A stretch of 64,000 nucleotides of DNA from Terricaulis silvestris (GTDB taxonomy: Bacteria > Pseudomonadota > Alphaproteobacteria > Caulobacterales > Aquidulcibacteraceae), in the NCBI RefSeq assembly GCF_009792355.1, contig NZ_CP047045.1, positions 1-64,000 of the forward strand. Direction: 5' to 3'. The position numbers and the translations under genes were made by a program. Of this stretch, positions 1 through 11,341 are shown one piece after another; position 1 is the first letter of the stretch; each line of letters starts with the position of its first letter. The notes beneath the pieces are model-generated. The model searched no databases. It saw nothing but the letters and a program-made list of their open reading frames with translations, and was not told the DNA's origin.

Positions 1-1404
1 ATGGAACGTCATGTTGAGGGAGCCCGCCGGGAAACGGCGGGTGTCGGGGCGGCGCGAGCCTATGAATTGGTCCGGAAGGAGCTGTTTGGCGAGTTCGGTG
101 CGGATTTTTTCCGCTCGTACATCGACCCACTGCGCCTCGTAGCGGAGATGGATGGGGTCCTTCTCTTCCGCGCGGGGTCACAAGTCGCCAAGGAGCGGCT
201 GACGCAGCAAGTCCAGCACCGGCTTGAAGCACGGCTGCGCGCGTACGAACCGCGCGTCAGCGCAACTCAGATTCTCCTGGAACACGAAATTCCAGACGAC
301 GTGCGCGCGCTTGCGCATGCGCGGATCGAAGAAGCGCGTCCGCAGCCGGTTGCTGCGCCGATGCAGGCGCAATCATTTCTGTTCGACACCTTTTGCCAGG
401 ATGGCTCCAATCAACGCGCGTACGCCGTTGCGCAGATGATTGCGTCGGGCGACGGTGAAGCCTTCCCGGTTTGGCTGCTGCATTCAGCGCCCGGCTACGG
501 CAAGACGCATCTTTTAACGGCGATCGCGCGCGAAGCCGCAGTCCGCACGCCCGACCGCAAAGTGCTCATGATGACGGGCCAAGAATATCTCGAACAATTT
601 CAGTCGGCCTTGCACAAGAAACGCGACTCTTCGGCGTTCAAGGAAATGGTCCGCGCGCCTGACCTTCTGCTGATCGATGATTTTCATCGCATCTGCGGTA
701 AGAAGGCAACCGAAGAAGAAGCGTTCGACACCATCTACGAACTGACGCGCCGCGGCGGCCAAGTTGTGCTTGCTGCTAATCATGGCGCCGCCGGCATCGA
801 AGGCTTGGATGACGTGCTGCGTGCGCGTTTGAAGGGCGCGGCGTCGTGCGAAATTCTAGAACCTGATGCGCCATTGCGGCGCCGCATACTCGATATGCGC
901 TTACAGCATCATGCACGCTTGACGCCGGGCTTCTCAGTGGCTTCGGATGCGTTAGACATGATCGCTGAGCGTGTGCACGGGAGTGGTCGTGATTTAGACG
1001 GCGCTCTCAGCCAACTTCTCATCGAATGGAAGATCTCGGGAGGGATACAAGTGACGCTAGAAGCCGCCGCAAATGCTCTGCAGCCGCAATTGTCCGAAGC
1101 AGCGGAGCGACGCATCACCGTTCAGCTGGTGCAAAAGGTGGTCGCCCGTTCGCACAATATGAGTGTGCAGCAGCTGCTTGAGCGAACCCGACGTCATTCG
1201 ATTGCGCGTCCGCGTCAAATCGCGATGTTCCTCGCGTGCCGCATGACCCATGCGTCGCTGCCGGACATCGGCGCGCGCTTCGGTGGTTTTGATCACACAA
1301 CGGTAATGTACGCACGGGATCGCGTCGCCGCTTTGGTCGATCAGGACCCGGCTTTCCGCGCCGAGGTCGAGACCATCGCCCGCGCCATCCGTCGCGAGCC
1401 CTAA
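1..1404 (+). CDS. dnaA: Chromosomal replication initiator protein DnaA
   Basis: DnaA (467 aa) is the AAA+ ATPase that binds DnaA boxes and opens oriC. The first base of the window is its ATG, so the replicon was probably linearised here. The N-terminal domain I is short and the linker small. The AAA+ core has a P-loop reading SAPGYGKT (residues 162-169), where the usual first glycine is serine, and a Walker B LLLIDD. An arginine-finger-like RARLKG and a sensor-2-like GRDLDGAL are also present. The domain IV signature reads FGGFDHTTV (about 427-435), with Phe where most DnaA proteins have Arg. The fold and length are right, so it is probably functional but diverged. A terminator separates it from dnaN. 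Confidence 0.95.
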   Translation: MERHVEGARRETAGVGAARAYELVRKELFGEFGADFFRSYIDPLRLVAEMDGVLLFRAGSQVAKERLTQQVQHRLEARLRAYEPRVSATQILLEHEIPDDVRALAHARIEEARPQPVAAPMQAQSFLFDTFCQDGSNQRAYAVAQMIASGDGEAFPVWLLHSAPGYGKTHLLTAIAREAAVRTPDRKVLMMTGQEYLEQFQSALHKKRDSSAFKEMVRAPDLLLIDDFHRICGKKATEEEAFDTIYELTRRGGQVVLAANHGAAGIEGLDDVLRARLKGAASCEILEPDAPLRRRILDMRLQHHARLTPGFSVASDALDMIAERVHGSGRDLDGALSQLLIEWKISGGIQVTLEAAANALQPQLSEAAERRITVQLVQKVVARSHNMSVQQLLERTRRHSIARPRQIAMFLACRMTHASLPDIGARFGGFDHTTVMYARDRVAALVDQDPAFRAEVETIARAIRREP

Positions 1405-1484
1405 AGCTAGTCATTCCTGGCCGCCGCGCGCCCCAAATCTTGCAAATGGGGCTTGGGGTTCGCGTGGCTTCTGATAGTTTCTCA

Positions 1485-1526
1485 CCCCCTGCGGACCGCG
1501 ACTCAGGCGCGTTCGCAGGGGGTTTT
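1485..1526 (+). terminator. Intrinsic terminator between dnaA and dnaN
   Basis: A perfect 9-bp stem (CCCCCTGCG at 1485-1493 with CGCAGGGGG at 1514-1522) is followed directly by TTTT. It lies 80 nt after the dnaA stop and 54 nt before the dnaN start, so it may end dnaA transcripts or attenuate readthrough into dnaN. A weaker hairpin (GCCCCA/TGGGGC, 1430-1452) precedes it. Confidence 0.6.
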
Positions 1527-1579
1527 CGTATCCGGCCCCCGAGCGGCATGCCTGGCGGGCCGAAGGCCAGGATGATGCA

Positions 1580-2695
1580 ATGCGGTTGACTATCGAGCGT
1601 TCGGCGCTTCTGAAGGCGCTCAACCACGTCCAGAGCGTCGTCGAACGGCGAAATACGATCCCGATCCTGTCCAACGTGCTGATGTCCGCGCAAGGCGATA
1701 GCCTGCGGCTCACGGCCACCGATCTCGACATCGAAATCTCCGAAGGCGCGCCGGCCGAAGTTGAGCGCGGCGGGCAGACCACGGCGCCGGCGAACTATCT
1801 CTACGATTTCGTCCGCAAGCTGCCGGATGGTTCGGCGGTGAAGTTCGACGTTTCGGGCGACGATCCGCGGCTCTTCATCTCCGCCGCCAAGTCGCGCCTT
1901 CACCTTCCGGTCCTGCCGGCCGGCGATTTCCCGTCGATGCCGTCGGATGGATTCGAGACTAAGTTTGAGATCGAGCCGACCGAACTCGCGCGCCTCATCG
2001 ACAAAACCCGCTTCGCCATCTCCACCGAGGAGACGCGCTATTATCTCAACGGCATCTTCTTCCACACGATCGACGCTGGCGGCGCCAAGCTCCGCGCAGT
2101 CGCCACCGACGGTCACCGCCTCGCGCTCGCCGACGCGCCCGCGCCGAAGGGCGCGGCAGGCATGCCCGGCGTCATCGTCCCGCGCAAAACCATCAACGAG
2201 CTGAAGCGCTTGCTCGATGACGCCGCCGACATGGTCGAGATCGCCGTCTCGCCGCAAAAGATTCGTTTCACGCTTGGCGACGCGGTGCTGACTTCGAAGC
2301 TGATCGACGGCTCGTTCCCGGAATACGCGCGCGTCATTCCGAAGGGCAATTCCAAGAAGCTCAAGATCGACAACAAGGCGTTCTCCGAAGCCGTCGATCG
2401 CGTCGCCACCGTCTCCGCAGAGCGCTCGCGCTCTGTGCGCCTCGCGCTGGAGAAGGACAAAGTCACACTCACCGTCAACAACCCGGACGCCGGCGTCGCC
2501 ACCGAAGATCTGCCGGCCGATTATAGCTCCGACAGCATGGAAATCGGCTTCAACGCCAAGTACCTGCTCGATGTGGCCCAGCAGATCGAAGGCTCGGAAG
2601 CGGTGTTCGAACTGGCCGATTCCGGCTCACCGACGTTGGTGCGCGACGAAGCCGACGAAAACGCGCTCTACGTGCTGATGCCATTGCGGGTGTGA
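1580..2695 (+). CDS. dnaN: DNA polymerase III beta subunit (sliding clamp)
   Basis: The 371-aa protein has the length and three-domain pattern of the bacterial beta clamp, the ring that tethers DNA polymerase III and the translesion polymerases to DNA. It opens MRLTIERSALLKALNHVQ, contains NTIPILSNVL and RYYLNGIFFH, and ends with the typical YVLMPLRV, the clamp tail that contributes to the protein-binding pocket. Its stop codon overlaps the GTG start of recF by 4 bp, so the two are probably translationally coupled. DinB, a usual clamp client, is encoded at about 40-41 kb. Confidence 0.97.
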   Translation: MRLTIERSALLKALNHVQSVVERRNTIPILSNVLMSAQGDSLRLTATDLDIEISEGAPAEVERGGQTTAPANYLYDFVRKLPDGSAVKFDVSGDDPRLFISAAKSRLHLPVLPAGDFPSMPSDGFETKFEIEPTELARLIDKTRFAISTEETRYYLNGIFFHTIDAGGAKLRAVATDGHRLALADAPAPKGAAGMPGVIVPRKTINELKRLLDDAADMVEIAVSPQKIRFTLGDAVLTSKLIDGSFPEYARVIPKGNSKKLKIDNKAFSEAVDRVATVSAERSRSVRLALEKDKVTLTVNNPDAGVATEDLPADYSSDSMEIGFNAKYLLDVAQQIEGSEAVFELADSGSPTLVRDEADENALYVLMPLRV

Positions 2696-3837
2696 CGCTG
2701 CACTCCCTTTATGTCTCGCGCCTCATGCTTACGGATTTCCGCAACCACGCTGCGCTCGATCTTGCGCTTGATGCACGGCCCGTGTGTTTGTTCGGCGCGA
2801 ACGGCGCGGGCAAGACCAACATCCTCGAAGCGCTGACCATGCTTGCCCCGAGCCGCGGTTTGCGCGCCGCGACGCTTGTCGATGTCGCGCGCACCGGGGG
2901 AGAGGATCGCGCACAGCCATGGGCAGTGTCCGCGCGCGTTGTGCAAGACGGCGAAGAGTCCGTGTTGGGCGCCGGCGCCGAGCGTACGCCGGAGGGCGGC
3001 GTAAAGCGTGTCGCACGTCGCGACGGCATGCCGGCGACTGCCACGGAGCTCGCGCAAGCCGCTCGCATGACATGGCTGACACCCGCAATGGACCGGCTCT
3101 GGTCCGGCGCCGCAGGTGATCGCCGCCGCTTCTTCGATCGGCTCACGCTCGCGCGCGCATCAGAGCATGGCTCGGCGGCGGCGCAGTACGAGCGTGCCAT
3201 GCGCGAGCGACAACGGTTGCTGGCCGACCGCGTGTTTGACGACGCCTGGCTCGGCGGCCTGGAGCGCGAGATGTCTGCACACGGCGCCGCGATCGCGGCA
3301 GCGCGCGTCGAGACGTTGCAGCGTCTACAGGAGGCCATCGATGCGCGGCCCGACGGCGCGTTTCCCAAGGCGATCCTCTCCCTCGACGGCTTGCTCGAAG
3401 CGCGCTTCGAGCGCGGCGCAAAGAGCGCCGACGTCGAAGAAGATTTCGCCGCCTTGCTGCGTGAGGTGCGCGGGCGCGACGCCGGTGCTGGCCGCGCGCT
3501 CGACGGCCCTCACCGCAGCGATCTGCTCGCGCGTCACGCCGCCAAGGATATGCCGGCCGACCAGTGCTCCACCGGCGAACAGAAAGCGCTCCTCGTCGGT
3601 CTGACGCTGGCGCAAGCGCGCGCGCTGTCGAATGACCCGGGCGCCGGCGCTTCACTGATCCTGATCGATGAAGCTGCCGCACATCTGGATTCGGTCCGCC
3701 GCGCGGCTCTGTTCGACGAATTGCTCGCAAACCCCGGCCAAGCCTGGCTCACAGGTACCGACGAGAACTTGTTCGAAGCCTTCGGCACGCGCGCGCAGCG
3801 ATTCGAGGTAAAGGACGGCGTGGTGAGCGCCGCCTAG
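2692..3837 (+). CDS. recF: DNA replication and repair protein RecF
   Basis: RecF (381 aa) is an SMC-like ATPase that helps load RecA at single-strand gaps. It has the N-terminal LTDFRNH motif, Walker A GANGAGKTN near residue 35, an ABC-type signature region around CSTGEQKALL, and Walker B LILIDEAAAHLD near 325. The start is GTG at 2692, overlapping the dnaN stop as GTGA. The gene ends tail-to-tail with the histidine kinase, the two stop codons interlocking within 4 bp. Confidence 0.95.
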   Translation: MTLHSLYVSRLMLTDFRNHAALDLALDARPVCLFGANGAGKTNILEALTMLAPSRGLRAATLVDVARTGGEDRAQPWAVSARVVQDGEESVLGAGAERTPEGGVKRVARRDGMPATATELAQAARMTWLTPAMDRLWSGAAGDRRRFFDRLTLARASEHGSAAAQYERAMRERQRLLADRVFDDAWLGGLEREMSAHGAAIAAARVETLQRLQEAIDARPDGAFPKAILSLDGLLEARFERGAKSADVEEDFAALLREVRGRDAGAGRALDGPHRSDLLARHAAKDMPADQCSTGEQKALLVGLTLAQARALSNDPGAGASLILIDEAAAHLDSVRRAALFDELLANPGQAWLTGTDENLFEAFGTRAQRFEVKDGVVSAA

Positions 3838-5384
3838 GCGGCGTGGCGCAATTCCGCCATCGGCGCGGGCAGACGCAGCGCAAAGGTCGACCCTTCGCCG
3901 GTCGCACTCTTCACCGTCACGTCACCGCCCATCAATTGCGCGAAGCGGCGTGTGATGGTGAGACCGAGGCCCGTGCCGCCGAACATGCGCGCCGTGCTGG
4001 CGTCGGCCTGGACGAAGGGCTGAAACAGACGCGCGATCTGAGCGTCGTTCATACCAATTCCGGTGTCGGCGACTTCAAACACGAGCCAGTCGCGGGCGTC
4101 GACGCACTCACGACGCGCGTTCAGTACGACGTCGCCGCCCTTGCTGAACTTGATCGCATTCGAGAGCAGATTGAGCAGGCATTGTTTGATCTTGAACGCG
4201 TCGCCGTATCCGGCGTCGAGATCGGACGCCAACACGATGCGTAACCGGGCGTCGCCGGTGACCGCAGCCGGCGCGACCGTGTCGATCGCCTCACGAGCCA
4301 GCGCCGCGACGTCGAACGGCGCCTCCTCCAATTCGACGCGGCCCGCGTCGATCTTCGAAAGATCGAGGACGTCGTTGATGAGAGCGAGCAGGTGCTGGCC
4401 TGCTGTGACGATGCGCTGAGCGTCCTGGCGCGCGCCTGCGTCCTCCAGATCCTCAGAGAGAATTTCGCCGTATCCGATGACGGCGTTGAGCGGCGTGCGC
4501 AGTTCATGACTCATGTCGGCCAGGAATTGCGCCCTGGCTTCGCTCGCGTCCTCCGCACGCCGCGTCAGCTCTTGCTGCCGCTTCGCGAGCGCTTCGAGCT
4601 CCGCGGTCCGCGTGGCCACGGTGTCGCGCAAGCGGAGGTTTTCCAGGCGCTGCCGATCCGAGAGATAGATGTCGGCAAACCCTGCCGCTACCGCCGCGAC
4701 AAGGCACAACAGCACGGCAAATCCGACGACCACGCCCAGCATGGATTGTGAGATGGCGTCGGGGTCGATATCGGCGGTCCCGAACGGCGTCAGCGTCAGC
4801 GCCGCCATCGCCGTAAAATGCAGCGCGCAAATCGCGAGCAGCAGCGCGCCGCCCGCTTGCACAGCACGCCAGACGTTCGTGGAGACGAAGAAGACGAGCA
4901 TGGCGCCGGCCGCGAACAGAATGCTCATCGCCACCGACGCGCCGACGTACGTAGCATCCCATTGCATGAGAGCGGGCGCTTCGACACCGGTCATGCCCAG
5001 GTAGTGCATCGAGATGATGCCGAGGCCTGAGAGGCATCCCGCGAGCGCTTTCCCTTGTAGATTGGCTGCTTTGAAAGCCAGCCAGAACGCGGCGGTCTGC
5101 GCGGCCAGCGAGAGAGCCAGCGAGCCAAAGAGCGGCGCAGCCGCAAAGCTCAGCGGCACGCCCACGTCATAGGCCGTCATTGCCACGAAATGCGTCGCCC
5201 ACACGCCGAGGCCCGCGATCACGCCAGCGCCGATCCCCCACATCCGTCTGACAACGCCAGTGCGGACGGCGGTGCGGCTCAATAACAGGAAGGCGCTCGT
5301 GCTCGTGATCGCGCAGATCAACGCCGCAAGAAACAGGAGCCACAAATTGTGCTCCTGCGTGACGCAACCCAGGACACGCAGCAT
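3834..5384 (-). CDS. MHYT-domain sensor histidine kinase
   Basis: This 516-aa membrane histidine kinase has an N-terminal seven-helix MHYT sensor with its repeated motifs visible as ATHFVAM (63-69), SMHYLGM (125-131) and ALHFTAM (187-193). The family is proposed to sense a diatomic gas or redox signal through metal bound by these residues. A coiled coil (about 240-285) leads to the HisKA box MSHELRTPLN (phosphoacceptor His293), an N box NLLSNAIKFS, and ATP-lid motifs DTGIGM and GGTGLGL. There is no receiver domain and no response regulator next to it, so its partner lies elsewhere. It is convergent with recF and divergent from the P450 gene. Confidence 0.9.
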   Translation of the reverse strand: MLRVLGCVTQEHNLWLLFLAALICAITSTSAFLLLSRTAVRTGVVRRMWGIGAGVIAGLGVWATHFVAMTAYDVGVPLSFAAAPLFGSLALSLAAQTAAFWLAFKAANLQGKALAGCLSGLGIISMHYLGMTGVEAPALMQWDATYVGASVAMSILFAAGAMLVFFVSTNVWRAVQAGGALLLAICALHFTAMAALTLTPFGTADIDPDAISQSMLGVVVGFAVLLCLVAAVAAGFADIYLSDRQRLENLRLRDTVATRTAELEALAKRQQELTRRAEDASEARAQFLADMSHELRTPLNAVIGYGEILSEDLEDAGARQDAQRIVTAGQHLLALINDVLDLSKIDAGRVELEEAPFDVAALAREAIDTVAPAAVTGDARLRIVLASDLDAGYGDAFKIKQCLLNLLSNAIKFSKGGDVVLNARRECVDARDWLVFEVADTGIGMNDAQIARLFQPFVQADASTARMFGGTGLGLTITRRFAQLMGGDVTVKSATGEGSTFALRLPAPMAELRHAA

Positions 5385-5567
5385 GGAATTTCTCGAAGAA
5401 TTTGAACTCAGGTAACGCGCCGGTTAAGCACAAGGGTCGCTAAGATGGCGCTAACGCGCCTGACAATGCGGGTGCTTTCCGCTACGTCGGCTGTCCCATC
5501 TTGGGACGCGCGGCGTGACAAGAGCGCGAAAATTTGGTGCGATGCGCGCCCAGAGAGGCGCTCCCCC

Positions 5568-6839
5568 ATGTCCAACCCAGGTTATGTTAGCCGGCACAAC
5601 GAAGACTACGTCTTCGACTACGATCCGAACGAAGACGCCTGGACGACCGATCTCTCCACGCTGGACATGAGCCGCGGCGAGCGCTTCCGCGATCACACCT
5701 TCTGGCCGTTCTTCGAGCGGCTTCGGAAGGAAGATCCGGTGCACTACTGCCCGGACAGTCTGAACGGGCCGTACTGGTCCGTCACCAAGTACAACGACAT
5801 CATGGCGGTCGATACCGATCACCAGCGCTTCTCGTCCGAGCCTTCGATCGTGCTGTTCGATCCGGAAGAAGATTTTCCGCTGCCGATGTTCATCGCGATG
5901 GACCCGCCGAAGCACGACGTGCAGCGCAAGACGGTCTCACCGATCGTCGCGCCGAACCATTTGGCGCAGATGGAGCCGATTATCCGCGAACGCGCGGGCG
6001 CGCTGCTCGATGCCGTGCCGCGCGGCGAGGTGTTCAACTGGGTCGACAAGATTTCGATCGAACTCACCACGCAGATGCTGGCGACGTTGTTCGACTTCCC
6101 ATGGGAAGATCGCCGCAAGCTGACGCGCTGGTCCGATGTCGCGACGGCTGCGCCAGGGCAGGGCATCGTCGAAAGCGATGAGCAACGCCGCATGGAACTG
6201 ATGGAGTGCCTGCAATACTTCAACGGCTTGTGGGATGAGCGCGCGAAGGCCCCGCCGAAGCCGGATCTGATCTCGATGCTGGCGCACGGCGAAAGCACCA
6301 AGGACATGCCGCGCCAAGAATTCCTCGGCAACCTCGTGCTCTTGATCGTCGGCGGCAATGACACGACGCGCAACTCGATCACCGGTAGCGTCTACGCGCT
6401 GAACAAATTCCCCGAACAGTTCGCCAAGCTCAAAGCCAAACCAGAGCTGATTCCGAACCTGGTGTCCGAGACCATCCGTTGGCAGACGCCGCTGGCTTTC
6501 ATGCGGCGGACTGCCATTGAAGACGTCGAAATGCGCGGCAAACTGATCAAGAAGGGCGACAAGGTCGTCATGTGGTATGTCTCGGGCAACCGCGACGATG
6601 AAGTCATCGCGCACCCCAACGATTTCGACATCGAGCGCGAAAACGTGCGCCGCCACCTCTCGTTTGGCTTCGGCATTCACCGCTGCGTCGGTAACCGTTT
6701 AGGCGAAATGCAGCTGCGCATCGTCTGGGAGGAGATCCTGAAGCGCTTCGACAAGATCGAAGTGATGGGGGAACCCAAGCGCGTCTATTCGTCTTTCGTG
6801 AAGGGTTACGAGAGCCTTCCCGTGCGCGTCGCGAGCTAA
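5568..6839 (+). CDS. Cytochrome P450, CYP153-like alkane/fatty acid omega-hydroxylase
   Basis: The protein (423 aa from the ATG at 5568) is a soluble bacterial P450. I chose this start because AGAGAGG (5552-5558) sits 9 nt upstream; an in-frame ATG at 5445 would add a non-family-like tail. The I-helix reads LIVGGNDTTRN, the ExxR helix region is SETIRWQTPLAFMRR, and the haem loop is FGFGIHRCVGNR with Cys373 as ligand. The stretch KGDKVVMWYVSGNRDDEVI matches what I know of CYP153 enzymes, which hydroxylate terminal carbons of alkanes and fatty acids with a ferredoxin and ferredoxin reductase. No redox partner gene is adjacent, so the substrate is inferred from family only. Confidence 0.85.
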   Translation: MSNPGYVSRHNEDYVFDYDPNEDAWTTDLSTLDMSRGERFRDHTFWPFFERLRKEDPVHYCPDSLNGPYWSVTKYNDIMAVDTDHQRFSSEPSIVLFDPEEDFPLPMFIAMDPPKHDVQRKTVSPIVAPNHLAQMEPIIRERAGALLDAVPRGEVFNWVDKISIELTTQMLATLFDFPWEDRRKLTRWSDVATAAPGQGIVESDEQRRMELMECLQYFNGLWDERAKAPPKPDLISMLAHGESTKDMPRQEFLGNLVLLIVGGNDTTRNSITGSVYALNKFPEQFAKLKAKPELIPNLVSETIRWQTPLAFMRRTAIEDVEMRGKLIKKGDKVVMWYVSGNRDDEVIAHPNDFDIERENVRRHLSFGFGIHRCVGNRLGEMQLRIVWEEILKRFDKIEVMGEPKRVYSSFVKGYESLPVRVAS

Positions 6840-6929
6840 TCGCGTCAGAAATGGCGCAGCTTAATGGTGAACACGCCGTAGGGCAGTGAGCGGCTGGAAC
6901 CTGGCCACAAGCATCGCGTTGGCGGTGCG

Positions 6930-7550
6930 ATGGCTCATTCCGCGTCTTTCCGCGCCGCCGCGCACCCTGACGGCTTGTCGGACGTTTTCGACGAACTGAA
7001 CAACAGCGTGAATCGCGAAAGCGAGACTGAGCACGTCCGCTTCGGCGTGCTGTTGAGCGCGGTCGGACGTCGCTCCTATGGGCCACTTCTGCTCATCATC
7101 GGACTGTTCGCGATTTCGCCCGCAACTATCCTTCCCGGCATGACGACGATCGCCGCGGCCATCACGTTGCTCGTCGCCGGTCAGATGGCGCTTGGTCTGA
7201 AGCGGCCATGGCTGCCGAAATTCGTGCTGAACCTCAAAGTGCCGCGCCGGCCTTTTTTGAAGTTCCTCGACAAGACGCGGCCGACGGTTGAGCGCATCGA
7301 TGGCGTGTGGCTGCGCGAACGTTGGGCGTTCATGACGGTGCCGCTGTTCGTCAACGTCGTTGCGCTCTGCGTGATCGCCGCGGCGATGATCACGTTCCCG
7401 CTTTCGCTCATCCCGTTTGCGCCGCTCGCACCTGGAATCGCTGTCGTGATGTTCGGCCTCGGCATGACGGCGCGCGACGGCGTTTGGCTGTGTGCTGGCA
7501 TCGTCCTCACCGCGGCTGCTTTCTGGCTCGCCGCGCCAATGATCCTATGA
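6930..7550 (+). CDS. ExoD-family membrane protein, copy 1
   Basis: A 206-aa protein of the ExoD family, named after a Rhizobium protein linked to exopolysaccharide production. After a hydrophilic N-terminus it has the family core RRSYGPLLLIIGLFAISPAT, then hydrophobic helices and the motif PLSLIPFAPLAPGIAVVMFGLGM near the C-terminus. About four membrane segments are expected. The biochemical activity of the family is unknown. A paralogue follows 41 bp downstream in the same orientation, so this is a tandem duplication and probably a two-gene operon. The N-terminal part and the loop between helices differ most between the copies. Confidence 0.85.
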   Translation: MAHSASFRAAAHPDGLSDVFDELNNSVNRESETEHVRFGVLLSAVGRRSYGPLLLIIGLFAISPATILPGMTTIAAAITLLVAGQMALGLKRPWLPKFVLNLKVPRRPFLKFLDKTRPTVERIDGVWLRERWAFMTVPLFVNVVALCVIAAAMITFPLSLIPFAPLAPGIAVVMFGLGMTARDGVWLCAGIVLTAAAFWLAAPMIL

Positions 7551-7591
7551 GCGCTGCATTGACGCGCGCGTGTCGCGAGCGTTGATGCCCC

Positions 7592-8179
7592 ATGCCTGCG
7601 CAGACACTCGGCCACGTTCTCGATGAGATCTCCACAAAGGTGCGCGACGATGCGACGCCGGAAACGCTGACGCTCGGCGAAGTGATCGACGCCTTCGGCC
7701 GCCGCTCATACGGCCCACTCCTGCTTGTCATCGGTCTCTTCGCGATCTCGCCTGCCACAATTGTCCCGGGTCTCACCTGGCTCGCCGCCGCGCTGACGCT
7801 GGTGGTCGCCGGCCAGATGGCGTTGGGCCTCAAGCGCATCTGGCTGCCGCGCGGCGCGCTTCAGGCTGAGCTGCCGCGCGACGCCGTGCTGGGCGGCATC
7901 GAGAAGAGCCGGGGCTTCGCCAACCGCATCGACGGCCTCCTAAAGCCCCGCCTGACCTTCCTCAGCGGGCCTCCATTCGTGAATGTCGTCGCTCTCCTGT
8001 GTATCGCCGCCGCCCTCATCACTTTCCCGCTCGGCCTCATCCCGTTTGCGCCGCTCGCGCCAGGCATCGCGGTAGTGTTTTTTGGGCTCGGGATGGTCGC
8101 GCGAGACGGGCTCTGGCTGCTGCTCGGAACGGCCTTTGTCGGCGGCGCGATCTGGCTTGCTATGCAGGTGATTTTATAG
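7592..8179 (+). CDS. ExoD-family membrane protein, copy 2
   Basis: A second ExoD-family protein (195 aa), a paralogue of the gene just upstream. It shares the core RRSYGPLLLVIGLFAISPAT and the C-terminal block LIPFAPLAPGIAVVFFGLGM. About four hydrophobic segments are visible and there is no signal peptide. The start is the ATG at 7592. GyrB begins 105 bp further on with no clear terminator between, so some readthrough into gyrB is possible. Function in polysaccharide production is inferred from the family name alone. Confidence 0.85.
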   Translation: MPAQTLGHVLDEISTKVRDDATPETLTLGEVIDAFGRRSYGPLLLVIGLFAISPATIVPGLTWLAAALTLVVAGQMALGLKRIWLPRGALQAELPRDAVLGGIEKSRGFANRIDGLLKPRLTFLSGPPFVNVVALLCIAAALITFPLGLIPFAPLAPGIAVVFFGLGMVARDGLWLLLGTAFVGGAIWLAMQVIL

Positions 8180-10714
<2,535 letters not shown>

Positions 10715-10758
10715 GAAGCCATCGCTCCGAACTCCGCCCGCAACTCAACGTCATTCGT

Positions 10759-11325
10759 CTACGTTGGTAGGTCGAGGTCAAATTGAAGCTGTGCGCGTTG
10801 CGCGCGATAGAGGTCAGCAACGTCTCTCCCAAGATTGCTTTCCCAACTCAGTGGCAGCGAGTGCAGGCCACCGGGATACGAACGATCTAGTAGCTCCACC
10901 AGACCAGAGATCTTGTACCTCTTCGAGCCAAGCATTTCCTGCTCCGAGAGGAGGATATTTGGAGAACGCGAGGTCATCGACTGCAGGAAGGAGTTCGGCG
11001 ACGCCTCGCATCGCAAGAGGAAAAACTGAAGTTCGTATGCCACAAGATCGCGCTTCGACTGCGAATACACGGGGCCATGCTCAAGCTCGGTAGTAAGCGG
11101 GAACAGGTTGAGCCCCGGCCTTTTTCGCAATTGGGGCACTTCCTCAAGCATTTCTCTATGAGCCGTTCGAGCGAGGCTATCGCGATCACGCTGCTCCTCG
11201 TGCCCACCGACAAAGTTTATGTCGTGCCACTTCTTGCTCCTTCTCATGAGGTAGAGCGCCTCGGTGCCCGCGAGGAATTTTGCGACCACAAAGCCGCACC
11301 GTGACCGTCTTGGTTCGCCGTTCAT
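10759..11325 (-). CDS. Nudix-like hydrolase, second gene of kinase/Nudix operon
   Basis: A 188-aa protein with a recognisable but imperfect Nudix box: GGHEEQRDRDSLARTAH followed by REMLEEVP. The REUxEE core that binds metal is intact, while the preceding Glu is Asp, the spacing from GG is longer and the trailing Gly is Pro. Nudix enzymes cleave nucleoside diphosphates linked to another group. The gene starts 16 nt after the upstream kinase gene stops, on the same strand, so both are probably one transcript. Base composition is lower in GC than the flanking genes, suggesting acquisition. The substrate cannot be told from sequence. Confidence 0.6.
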   Translation of the reverse strand: MNGEPRRSRCGFVVAKFLAGTEALYLMRRSKKWHDINFVGGHEEQRDRDSLARTAHREMLEEVPQLRKRPGLNLFPLTTELEHGPVYSQSKRDLVAYELQFFLLRCEASPNSFLQSMTSRSPNILLSEQEMLGSKRYKISGLVELLDRSYPGGLHSLPLSWESNLGRDVADLYRAQRAQLQFDLDLPT

Positions 11326-11341
11326 CTCGCACCCAAACTCA

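Noticed and set aside
1405-1579. oriC in the dnaA-dnaN gap
   Set aside because: No DnaA-box-like sequences or AT-rich segment; the gap is filled by hairpins and a terminator. The origin is more likely outside the window.
1115-2257. Long minus-strand open frame (380 codons) across dnaA-dnaN
   Set aside because: It is antisense to dnaN and the end of dnaA, whose proteins are unmistakable; the translation is Arg-rich and low complexity, as expected of a high-GC shadow frame.
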